From Henricia sp. BOLD:AAB3569 (lineage: Eukaryota; Echinodermata; Asteroidea; Spinulosida; Echinasteridae), in NCBI GenBank assembly GCA_037783545.1, contig JBBELK010000451.1, positions 1,488,001 to 1,552,000 on the forward strand: DNA of 64,000 nucleotides, read 5' to 3'. Below are positions 55,019 through 64,000 of this stretch, one piece after another. Within the stretch, counting starts at the first letter, position 1, and the number at the start of each line of letters is the position of its first letter. Made by a program: the position numbers and the translations under genes. The notes beneath the pieces are model-generated. The model did no database searches. It was not told the origin of the DNA and saw only the letters and a list, made by a program, of their open reading frames with translations.

Positions 55019-55811
55019 AGGAGCGTGTTCAGTAAAAAGTGGGTTTTGTTTGTCTGTTTTAACTTAGCAATGAAAATAGCTCCCAAAAATAATATCGACG
55101 AGGAAAAAAATTCAATGCAATCCCCAGTTTGGATGTGGAAGCTTTGTGAAATTGCTCATGGTAACCACCATCTTCTTGCAACAGTGCCCCTTTAACGCAC
55201 CCCCTAACTCCTGCGTATTGTTACGTCGCTTTGCAGAGTGGAAATTCCCTGATATCTCAGACCTTTGTGGATGTGGAAGCAAAAAGGTTAATTACTGCAC
55301 TTTTCTAAAGAACCAGATATATTATTGTGCAAAACATCGGTCTTTTTCCGGCAATATATATACGGATTGAGAACGCGAAATTTCAGAATGGTCATGAGAA
55401 AAATTAGATTGGTTCCCGATCCCTATAGATTGGTTCGCTTATTGCGAAAATATAGGGATCGGTAAAGGGCAGCCATGACGGGCAGAATTCTGCCCGTCAC
55501 GTGGTTATTATTTTTTGTTCTGTTTTAGTAAGTGCGCAGATTGTGCATTGACATTTGTAACTTGGCCGTGCGTGTCGAACATATCCAATTATGTAAATAA
55601 AGTACATTGCCTAAATCAAAGGGCTTGGCCAATTTTTAAATATAAAAAACACAATGCGCACGCGCAAAGACGACCAATTACAGATCAAGATGAAGCGCCC
55701 TTTACCTGTCCTTATATTCTCCTGTGTGGAATATGTGGACGGGAACCAGTCTAGAGAAAAATATGAAAAATTATATGGTATCAACATTTCAACCCCTATT
55801 GGGGTGGGGGA

Positions 55812-55835
55812 GGGGGGGGGGGGGGGGGGGGGGGG
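55812..55835 (+). repeat. Run of 24 G
   Basis: It is preceded by GGGGTGGGGGA, so about 33 of 35 bases are G. It could form a G-quadruplex. The length may be unreliable in the assembly. Confidence 0.85.
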
Positions 55836-56325
55836 CGCGACCCATTTTCCCATGGAAATTGAGATTTTGATATTTTATTGTCTGTCAAATTTTTCTCGTT
55901 ACCATAACTTAAAAAATTTCACGTTCTCAAATATCTGTATATATTTTAAGGATATCGCCGGAAATAGATCGACCGATGTTTTGCAAAATAATTTATCTGG
56001 TTCCAAACGTAATTCACCTTTTTGCTTCCACATCCAAACTGGGGATTGCCTTAAAAAATATTCCCCGTCGATATTATTTTTGGGAGGTATTGTATGATTG
56101 CTAAGTTAAAACAGACAAACAAAACCCATTTTTTACTGAAAACCTTTCTTTAACGGCGAATCACCCTTGCTGGTGACCTTCATCCGGCGCGTTGCCTACA
56201 TGGTGTGGTATGGTTTATTCAATTATGTCACGCCTAAATAAACAACCCTAAACCCTAACCATGAACCCTAACCTATTATATAGTCTCCTCTCAAGACGCT
56301 AAAAAGGTACAAACCCCATTGTTCT

Positions 56326-56349
56326 CCCCTCGCAGTGGTGTAAAAAAAA
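56326..56349 (+). repeat. Solo copy of the CCCCTCGCAGTGGTGTAAAA end
   Basis: It matches the inverted ends at 47839 and 49126 and is followed by TTAAGCGACCGGG and a B-box-like GGGGTCGAAC at about 56388. Confidence 0.6.
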
Positions 56350-56559
56350 ATTAAGCGACCGGGCCATAACACTTAATCCCGAGCTAGGGGTCGAACACCG
56401 TGACCGTTGGAAAAATTACCATTTCAAAAGCACAGGAACACGGTTCAGTGATTTTTAGTGTAGAGCCATTGCCTAGGCAACTAACAAAAGATGACGTATT
56501 CACTTCGGTAGTCTATCAACCCCACACTATATCCAGCACGATATGTGACAAACGGATCC

Positions 56560-56632
56560 CACCCCCTTCCCCCACCCCCCACCCCCTTCCCCCACCCCCT
56601 TCCCCCACCCCCTTCCCCCACCCCAAACCCCT
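56560..56632. repeat. C-rich minisatellite (CCCCCTTCCCCA)n
   Basis: About six units of 12-13 bp on the C-rich strand. Confidence 0.85.
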
Positions 56633-57424
56633 CTCCGAGCTCCCCTTATATTAACACTCCCTTCCCTTCTGTTAACACACACTCCCCTAAAAACAAAGGA
56701 ATTCCTTGGATGTTTGAGACACAATGGGGGAACAATGGTAGGGGGATGGGCATACCCTCTGCCACATCGTGCTGCATATACATTACTAAGATGTTTAAAG
56801 GGCTGTGACATCCTAAACAACTTTAATTGTGCCTAAGCTTTGCTTCATAATGACGGATTACTTGTTCAGCAAGACATACTGTTGTTCGTTTGGATGTAAA
56901 ATCAATAAAAGGTGGCATTTTTAAACTTTGAAGATTTCATTGCAATAAATCACAGACAGAGGGCGCTGTTTTGAGTGCATCACATAAGGAAGACAGAAGG
57001 GAAAAGTTAAGAAAAAACATAAGACTTCAAGTTGGACTTGTGGCAAATTGCTGCAGTTTCTACCCCCAGTTTTGTCATGGCTTACAGCAGGCAACATGTA
57101 AAACAAACTCAAACAGCCATGGATTACAAAAGTTTCAAGAAAATTGAGAAAAAAGTGGAATCTTTTGTGCACAGATCAATGTGATTTTCCTGTGTTTGCC
57201 TCTTGTGACGTCGTGACCTTGGTCATGAATATGCATATTTCATTAGCATAAAAACTAAAAACCTTTGTTTTAACCCCCAAAGCAAGCTCCAAATAGGATT
57301 TTTATGACTTTAATTGAGTAAAGTGGTTTTAAGGCATATATTTCATTGATAAAAATCCTAAATAAGGGGCCCTTTAAATAACGATAGGAACAGGTGTACT
57401 CTCAGATGCTATGTGGGCGTCTGC

Positions 57425-57850
57425 TTGGGCGATTCCATGCTGGAGTCGAGTAGAATCGATTCCACGCTGGAGTCGAGTAGAATCGATTCCACTTTAAGAA
57501 TCTGAGTCACTATTCCAAATTTTCAGGAATCGATTCCTTTTATCTAGATTCGATCCCCAGTGATAGGTTGCCGAATGCCGATTCTTAGAAATTCCGGAAC
57601 CAAAATACACGGGTTTTGCCGTCTTCCTTTCGCAAGGGTCTTTGCTGCACGCTGCACACCGAGTTACCGAGTTTCTTGCGAAAGGAAGATGGGGTTTTGC
57701 AAGAGTACTCGGCTTGGTTCTGATATATCATAAACGTTCAGTACCGCTCAGTGCCAGTTATGGAATCGATTCCGGGTAGCTAGAATTGCGATCGATTGGA
57801 ATCGGAATCGATTCCAAAAATGCTGTCCAGAGTCGCCCAAGCCCGCGTTT
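57425..57850. repeat. Inverted repeat with clustered GGAATCGATTCC motifs
   Basis: The left GCTTGGGCGATTCC pairs with the right AGTCGCCCAAGC. Inside there are about six AATCGATTCC or GGAATCGATT words, plus CTTCCTTTCGCAAG and its inverse. It is probably a MITE. Confidence 0.55.
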
Positions 57851-57869
57851 CCATTCTTCGGTTACGTAA

Positions 57870-60151
57870 CCGGAAAACCATGCACCGCATTCCGGACGCA
57901 ATGAACCGTGGAAGCAGCAGGTAGATTTTGCAACAGACGAACTGCCGACGGCCGGTCAAGATGCTGGTGATGATACGGAACGTCCTCGACAATCTACGCT
58001 AGTGGGATTTTTAGGTACGTAAACTACGATTGTATTAAACGGTTATCCTATTCCTATGTTTTCATGCTATGTGGGAATGGTAAAGATTAAAGTTTTTCTG
58101 GGTCTTTTACCTACTCGACATGCTTGAAGAAGGGAAAAGTAGTTATGTGGGGTTCGGGATTTAAAATACGTGGGTTGAGTTAGACCATAGTCGGCAAGGA
58201 ACAGTTCCTTGCTCTGGTGCCTACCTCCATGGTTAGACAAGCTTAGGTTACCTCGGCTCGAATTTTTTCATGTGGTAATCTCTAAAAGATTAGGCTACCA
58301 CATGAACAATTTCGAGCCGAGGTAACCTTGTCTAAAACTAAAAGATTACCACATGAACAATTTCGAGCCGAGGTAACCTTGTCTAGGGTTGAGTGAAATG
58401 AACTTGTTATGATTCCTTGCTTATAATGGGGCTTAATCAAGTAACCATCCTTCTAATCTGATTGTTGTTTTCGCTTTCAGGATGGAGTCGTGTACTACCG
58501 TATGACGGCGGCTTCTTGGAAAAGGTAAATTGTGGATCTGTTAAAACTCTTAATTGGAAGAAATTCCTGAAAGATTTTACTTTAATACCTGCACTTTCAA
58601 CTCTTTGTACAACAAGTCTTATGGACTTCATTAACAAAATTAAGGTTTTTTGTTATTTTATTCGTTTAGGTTGAACAATTAAGATGTTAAGGAAATTATA
58701 CCTCCTGGAATCAATAGATTATTTATTATTATTATTATTATTATTTCTTTCTGGTATTCATACCAAGGATTCCTCAATAGTGCTCATTGCACTGTCACTC
58801 GCAAGCGTGAGGAAACCCATGACGAATTATAATTATAAATGGCCAGAGACACCGGGGATGATCCCCCTTGCTCTTCACGAAAGAATGCTCTGGGATCTTT
58901 AGAGTGCGTTTCCATTACCTAACACACTGGACCAACGGCTTTACATCCCTTCCGAAGGATGGAGCAAGTGTGGTTAAGTGCCTTGCCCAAGGGCACAGGT
59001 ACCGTAGCCGTGGGGAGGTTCGAACCTGCAACCCCAAGTTTTCACCTATGATTGCGAGTCAATGACCTAAACCGCTCGGCCACGGTACCCCAGATAATCC
59101 AATTTTAAGATATACTTCCCACTTGCACTTTTGTCGGAAATGTTGCATTTCTGAGATAAATAAATAATAAAACAACCGGTACTGCAGAGAGTAAGACAAA
59201 ATCACAGTGAGTAAGCGCGACAATAGAGGCCGCTGCATGCAAGCGTACATGGTTCATCTTGTGCACCAACTAAATGCAATTTTTGAAGATGAAAATGTCA
59301 TTTTTCTTTAGAAAAGCAACATTTGCGACAAAATTGCATGTGTAAACTGGAAAGTATATCTTAGAATTGGATTATCTGTTGATTCCAAGAGGTAATTTCC
59401 TTAAAATCTTTGTTCAACCTCAACGAAAAAAATAACTTTTTTTTATTCAGCTAGGCTAAAATAATATTTTCACAACAAAATTTCACTTTTTTAGCGGAAG
59501 ATAAGCTGTATGAATGAAATAATGCAGGTATTTAAGTAAAATAGGAAAGAATTCTGTTTACTGGCTGCCACTTATTCTCCTTATGACTTAATAACCATCA
59601 AAATATTTGAAAGGGAAGTGAATTGTGCAGTAACAAACATTCAAAAATGTTCTTGAAAATACTGCCCTGTTCCATAGATTTAACACACGGCGTCTCAGTG
59701 GCAACCAGTGAACGGAATTCATACCAAAACAAATTCTGATCATCTTCTCAACTTTTACCGAAACATGAATTTTATAGTGGATAGTGTAATTTCAAAGGAA
59801 AGAATTTACAAGTCGGACATCACATAAGCTTTCCTGCACTAAACCATAGGACAACTGGGAATAATTCCCGGTATTTTTTTCCTTATACATTGAAAATACA
59901 TTGCGTAAGCGCGACATAAGTTATTTTAAAGGAAAACAATTCTGATTAACTTCTCAACTCTTAACTAGAATTCTCTTATTTAATCCACATAGGAACAATT
60001 AAAATTACCACAAAACAATAATTCAACAAAATGAGGCCATTTTGAATGATCATGGTTAGGGTTTTGGGAACCCTTTATTTATTTTATTAACAGCAATACT
60101 TTGTCTTTTCTCCTCAGGTTTTTGATCACCAGCCAAGGGTCCAGTTTAAAT
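57870..60151 (+). CDS. Weak spliced reading frame of unknown function (partial)
   Basis: Three pieces join in one frame: about 57870-58014, 58481-58524 and 60118-60151. The donors are GTACGT, GTAAAT and GTAAGT, and the acceptors are CTTTCAG and CTCCTCAG. The joined protein includes WKQQVDFATDELPTAGQD, STLVGFLGWSRVLPYDGGF and VFDHQPRVQFK. I do not recognise the family. The first piece has no Met in frame, its 5' edge is a stop codon inside a palindromic repeat, and no convincing next exon follows. It may be a gene fragment, an untranslated transcript, or chance. Confidence 0.2.
58230..58390. repeat. Inverted and duplicated CGAGCCGAGGTAACC unit
   Basis: GGTTACCTCGGCTCGAATTT is followed by two direct copies of its inverse (ACCACATGAACAATTTCGAG), at about 58299 and 58349. 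Confidence 0.75.
58685..59415. mobile_element. Palindromic MITE, ACTTCCCACTTGCACTT family, copy 2, split
   Basis: The left end GTTAAGGAAATTATACCTCC and the inner arm AAGATATACTTCCCACTTGC are separated by a SINE. The right arm is intact to about 59415. Without the SINE it matches 38127-38472. Confidence 0.8.
58722..59094 (-). mobile_element. Full-length tRNA-derived SINE inserted in a MITE
   Basis: The minus strand starts GGGGTACCGTGGCCGAGCGG with an A box and a B box (GGTTCGAACC), then CCCTTGGGCAAGGCACTTAA and a body matching 5370-5640. It ends in an (ATT)n tail on the plus side at 58722-58745. The tail and 5' head make this the most complete copy. Confidence 0.75.
59548..59725. mobile_element. 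Palindromic element, copy 2
   Basis: AACACACGGCGTCTCAGTGG and CCAGTGAACGGAATTCATAC match 10490-10640 in reverse orientation. Confidence 0.6.
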
Positions 60152-60855
60152 GTAAGTATCATATAGCCTCTATTGTAACTTTAAAGATGCATTGTTTGAG
60201 CTTGGAGCCAATTTTACCATGAATATCTGGGCATGCAATTCTTAGGTTGATGTTAATGATATAAATAGTACTGGAGTTTTATAAATTCACCACCAAAGTA
60301 GGTACCTATATTGTTCTGTGTGGAGAGGCAATTTATGGTAAAATGCCTTGCCCAAAGGCACATCTACAACCTTTTGAATTAACCAAGGTATTGAGTACAT
60401 GACACTTGACTGTTTGGATATCTAAATTTCATATTAAAATTGGCCCAGACATTTTTTTGTGTTTTTACTTGGTTTATTGATCATAAAAAGGCAAATCCTG
60501 GGTGTCCGTGCATGGTAATGAACCCCACGTATATTTTGAAGGAAAGATCTAACCTCCAAATTTAAATCTTGTGGCAAAAAGTAAAACTAAAACAAAATTG
60601 GAATATGTGGCCCTGCAGTGACATGAAAGAAACTTGGCTTAAGAGATGATGAAAATCAATACCTGCATTTTCCGGAAACCATTAGTTTTTGATAATTTTA
60701 AAACTAATTAAGTTAGGAAAATAACTAAATTATTGGCCTTTTCGCAATTTCATTGCTTGAGAAATCAGTGGCAAAATCAGTGTACACAAATACATTTACT
60801 GATAAATTTTTGGTGTCCTTTAATAGCGCATTTCATGTCTCTTGACATCTCAATG
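59760..60855. other. AT-rich stretch with no convincing feature
   Basis: Apart from the candidate 34-bp exon at 60118-60151 and the short old repeat at 60500-60522, no gene or structured repeat was recognised. Confidence 0.4.
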
Positions 60856-61130
60856 CGAACCACCTCAATATTGATACTTAGATCGGCAAGTGGCCGCTAA
60901 GCCAGAGACATTGGGAAAATTCCCCTTCTCTTCCGAAAGAATGTTCTAGGATCTTTAAGATGCATTACACAATACTGGACCTAGGGCTTTACATCCCATC
61001 CACAGGATGAAGCAATTGGGGTAAAGCGCCTTGCTCAAGGGCACAAGTACCTCAAGTAGTCTGAAAACCACAACCTTCGGGTGTTTCCACCTGAAGTTTG
61101 TAAGTTAATGACCCAAACTGCCACGATACT
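60855..61130 (-). mobile_element. Diverged tRNA-derived SINE
   Basis: It carries GGATCTTTAAGATGCATTAC, ACATCCCATCC and GCGCCTTGCTCAAGGGCACA, in the same order as at 58722-59094. The tRNA head is degraded. Confidence 0.6.
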
Positions 61131-61288
61131 TATAACTCATTCTGCAAATTACCTGCACTATGCTATTAAAGAAGAAAATATAGCAATGTATTTGTATCCG
61201 TATATCATCCTGAAACCTGTGCACATCAAGTTGAATTTGCAAAAAGGCTACATGAATACATACATCGTACAGACTTCACCTACTCATC

Positions 61289-61527
61289 TGTGTCAAAAGT
61301 CGGAAGGTTCCATGTTGTGCATGGCCACAATTTTCATTAAGACATGCTGGTAAAATGTACAGCACAAAATCAAATATGTTTGGCATACGTAGATTAAATA
61401 TATGTTTGGCAAAACATATGTGTCAAAAGTCGGAAGGTTCCATGTTGTGCATGGCCACAATTTTCATTCAGACATGCTGGTAAATGTACAGCACAAAATC
61501 AAATATGTTTGGCATGTAGATTAAACA
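61289..61527. repeat. Tandem duplication of about 108 bp
   Basis: TGTGTCAAAAGTCGGAAGGT to GCATACGTAGATTAAA (about 61289-61396) is repeated at 61420-61527 with a few changes. Confidence 0.9.
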
Positions 61528-61728
61528 AACTTTACTTGTTGCGTATGTGCGAAGGGAATGAATTTACTTGCTGAAGTGGTTTAAAATTGGAGTACAAACT
61601 GCATGTTACAACATGAACTGTCTGCCATTATAATACATGTATTCCAGCAAACATATCAACATTCACTGTCCTTATAGGTACCCATTTACTCCTGGGTGGA
61701 GAGAACCCACGTTTAGAACTAATCATTA

Positions 61729-62142
61729 GGGAGGTTTTCGCACCGATACGTCATGACTTTATGCGCGTCTCGTGACGCGTAACCGTATATAGTACACATG
61801 TTTTCATATGCGTGAACAACGGTTATCGGCCTCCATACGCGTAGCACAAAAACGGATACCGGTTATGCAGATTTTATCACTTTTTCCGTGATGGATTAAT
61901 AAGTTTTATGCATTTGTTTCTTTGTGATATATCTTCCATGAATACCGATCGAATTTAAGGAATCATTCCCAAGTGAAAGTGAGGAAAATCTGCTGCAAAC
62001 AAAGCCAAGCGCAGAGCATATTTAGCAGATGAATGTATGCACGTAGTCACACAGTGCGAAACCCAGTTCAGTAAGCGCATCAACGTGAACGGTTACCGTT
62101 ATCCGTATTCGTATTCGTCACCTTGCGAAACCTCTCTATTGT
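61729..62142. mobile_element. Palindromic element, AGGGAGGTTTTCGCA ends
   Basis: The left AGGGAGGTTTTCGCACCGAT pairs with the right inverse (CCTTGCGAAACCTCTC). The inner words AACGGTTATCGG and CGTGAACGGTTACCG also pair. Confidence 0.65.
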
Positions 62143-62470
62143 CTCAAATGCAATCCACGCCACATGAATTGACCTTTTCTTTTTTGTAGAAAATGAAATG
62201 TGTAACATGCAGTTTGTGCTCAAAACACGAGAATGGCTAAAAATTGTTTCTAAGCAAATTCTTAAATTTTTTTTTTATAGGGAAAAAACCCTTAATTCTT
62301 ACCTATAAATTGATAATCATTGAAAAACCATAAACAAGTTTGTGTGCATTTTTAAAGTTGAACTAAATTAACCTGGTTTTATGAGGAAAGAATTCAGTAC
62401 TCAATCATCAGAAAACCGGAGGATTGGCCAAAAAATGTAATTTTGTTTTTGAAAAATGTGTCTGACAGCT

Positions 62471-62636
62471 TGGGCTGAGTTTTTGTGATCATGACTAGAA
62501 ATTGGCAGTGGATCCAGGCACTATCTGGGTAGTGCTTGAAATGTCCATAAGCCTGGGCCAGGTTTTTGTGATCATGACTAGAAATTGGCAGTGGATCCAG
62601 GCACTATCTGGGTAGTGCTTGAAATGTCCATAAGCC
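62471..62636. repeat. Tandem duplication of 83 bp, almost identical
   Basis: The copies 62471-62553 and 62554-62636 differ at only a few bases in the first part (GGGCTGAGTTT / GGGCCAGGTTT), so the duplication is recent. Confidence 0.92.
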
Positions 62637-62840
62637 TAGAACCGCCACTGATTTCCAGTTAAGTTTGCAAAAACTTGGGCTGTGCAACATCCAACTCATT
62701 TTAGAATAAGTCATATTTTTTTGGGTAAATTTTGGGTTTTTCCTGATCAAATCTGCAATTTTTTTGTGGAAATTTTCCTGTCAACCCATTTAGTGATCAC
62801 GTAAACTGGACATGTTTAAATAAACCTATGTGTGTGACAT

Positions 62841-63306
62841 TTTGAAGCATTTCCGGAAAGTCAAGTTTGACTGTCGATTTCTCTCTTGTTGCAAAATAAT
62901 TTTCCTTGAATTTTATATCATTGGAAAGCCCTGTTATTCCTCTTTACGATGTGTCATTTGTTATGATTAAGCAATTTGGGGATGTGCAGTACAGCTGAAT
63001 ACGGGGCGAGTGTAATGTCACAAAATGCATTGCTATTGTCAAAAAGTGCATTGACACATTCCCATCCTCAAAGCAAAAGGGGAATGCACGACAATAGCAG
63101 TGAATTTTGTGACATTTTACTTTCCACCCACCCCTGTATTCCGCTATACTACACATCCCCCAATCGATTAATCATAACAAATGACACATCACTGTAAAGA
63201 GGAATAACGGGGCTTTCCAATGATACAAATTTCAAGGGAAATGATTTAGTAACAAGAGAAAAATCGTTAGTCAAACTTGACTTTCCGAACTTTTTTTGAG
63301 GAGTTT
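62841..63306. mobile_element. 465-bp palindromic MITE, copy 2
   Basis: It shares TTGTTATGATTAA, AAGCCCTGTTATTCCTCTTT and the TGTCACAAAAT core with 42599-43063. The arms are independently diverged. Confidence 0.85.
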
Positions 63307-63523
63307 AGCATGGTAGTCATCTACAGGGGGAACCTTATAATAGTACAGCATTTGTTTCAAATTTATCTGAAAGTTCCTTTTTACAGGGGGAAAATGTATG
63401 TTACGTGTGTGACGTAAGAAATGTCACAAATGTTTTCCCTGTAAAAAGAAATTTTCAAGTAAATTTGAGACAAATACTGTATTATTATATAAGGTGACCC
63501 CTGTAGATGACTTCCATGCTATA
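63307..63523. mobile_element. Palindromic MITE abutting the previous one
   Basis: AGCATGGTAGTCATCTACAG at the left and the inverse at the right; the inner arms CCTTTTTACAGGG...AAAATGT match inverted. Confidence 0.8.
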
Positions 63524-63756
63524 TTAATGCAAAAGTATTCACCAACAGGAAATTTATTGAACATAATACAGTTCAAAAAGCTACACATGATTTCCAGCTA
63601 AAAGGTACGACTGGTAAATTGTTTTAGGCAAATGGAATAAGTTATGAGAAATTTAACTCAAATCATTTTGTTTTGGTATGAAATGCATTGTAAATTGTGT
63701 TGATCTGAAATTAATTTTTGTAATTTTCTTTTTCAGAAATGGGAGCTCATGAGGCT

Positions 63757-63900
63757 GCAAGCAGGGTTGTAGTCAAGTCCACCACAAGTCCCTTAATTCA
63801 AGTCACAGGCTACTCAAATGAACTCCAACAAAGGCATTCGTTTGTGCATGCTCATCCTTTGCTTCTGGACGTTTGATGGACTCGACTACAACCTCGGTTC
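63757..63900. mobile_element. Palindromic MITE, GCAGGGTTGTAGTC ends, copy 2
   Basis: AGCAGGGTTGTAGTCAAGTCC at the left (first 20 matched) and a right end TGGACTCGACTACAACC. It is related to 33766-33932. Confidence 0.75.
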
Positions 63901-64000
63901 CAGACGGAATAGTTTTTTAATCTTTTCGCGAGTGATGTCTTTGTGCCGTGGTACGTCGTAATCTGGAACAAATTGCCGATGGTATTTTTAGTCAATTGGG

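Larger units (their letters stand above)
54402..56232. mobile_element. Composite foldback element, about 1.8 kb
   Basis: The outer arms (GTCACTGAATAAACC..., AATGAAGGTCA, CTCGCCGTTAA) at 54402-54496 pair with 56149-56232. The next arms 55019-55143 pair with 56024-56148, and 55268-55392 pair with about 55908-56040. The left arm is interrupted by the TTAA element. The centre holds a 24-G run. Confidence 0.75.

Noticed and set aside
63737..63800. Possible exon after the TTTTCAG at about 63737
   Set aside because: Joined to the weak frame at 60118-60151 it gives an immediate stop, and the sequence enters a palindromic MITE within about 20 bp.

Overview
This is a eukaryotic nuclear window. Its genes are split by GT-AG introns and it is packed with short palindromic transposons and tRNA-derived SINEs. 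The protein sequences look like those of a deuterostome: the ZSWIM8 and RPS14 orthologues are very close to their vertebrate counterparts. Together with the repeat style this suggests a marine invertebrate deuterostome, possibly an echinoderm such as a sea star. The species call is inference; no rRNA or mitochondrial marker is present.

Four genes can be modelled exon by exon, with every splice phase agreeing. (1) About 0.13-2.43 kb, plus strand: the last three exons of a trypsin-like S1 serine protease whose 5' end lies left of the window. (2) 34.26-11.81 kb, minus strand: a complete 17-coding-exon gene for ZSWIM8 (1,908 residues), the SWIM-domain substrate receptor of a cullin-RING ubiquitin ligase known for target-directed microRNA degradation. 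A non-coding first exon lies near 35.3 kb. (3) 37.55-42.30 kb, plus strand: a complete RPS14 gene (small-subunit ribosomal protein uS11, 151 residues) with four coding exons and an AATAAA signal. (4) 50.02-45.54 kb, minus strand: a complete five-exon secreted or membrane-anchored trypsin-like protease (388 residues). The two proteases share intron phases in the catalytic domain, so they are paralogues, and they are transcribed toward each other with ZSWIM8 and RPS14 between them. ZSWIM8 and RPS14 are divergent; a roughly 690-bp foldback element lies in the gap between their 5' ends.

The rest is mostly repeats. There are at least seven copies of a palindromic element flanked by TTAA (piggyBac-like target), a second TTAA family present twice, and two or more copies each of several other palindromic families. 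tRNA-derived SINEs are frequent, including head-to-tail arrays of 77-bp tRNA-like units. Tandem arrays include a 24/25-bp self-complementary satellite inside a protease intron and a 15-bp GA-rich array open in all three forward frames. Several elements are nested, giving an insertion history; one TTAA element has its empty target site preserved in the sister arm of the same foldback. From about 51 kb to the right end no gene is convincing; one weak spliced reading frame near 57.9-60.2 kb is noted.
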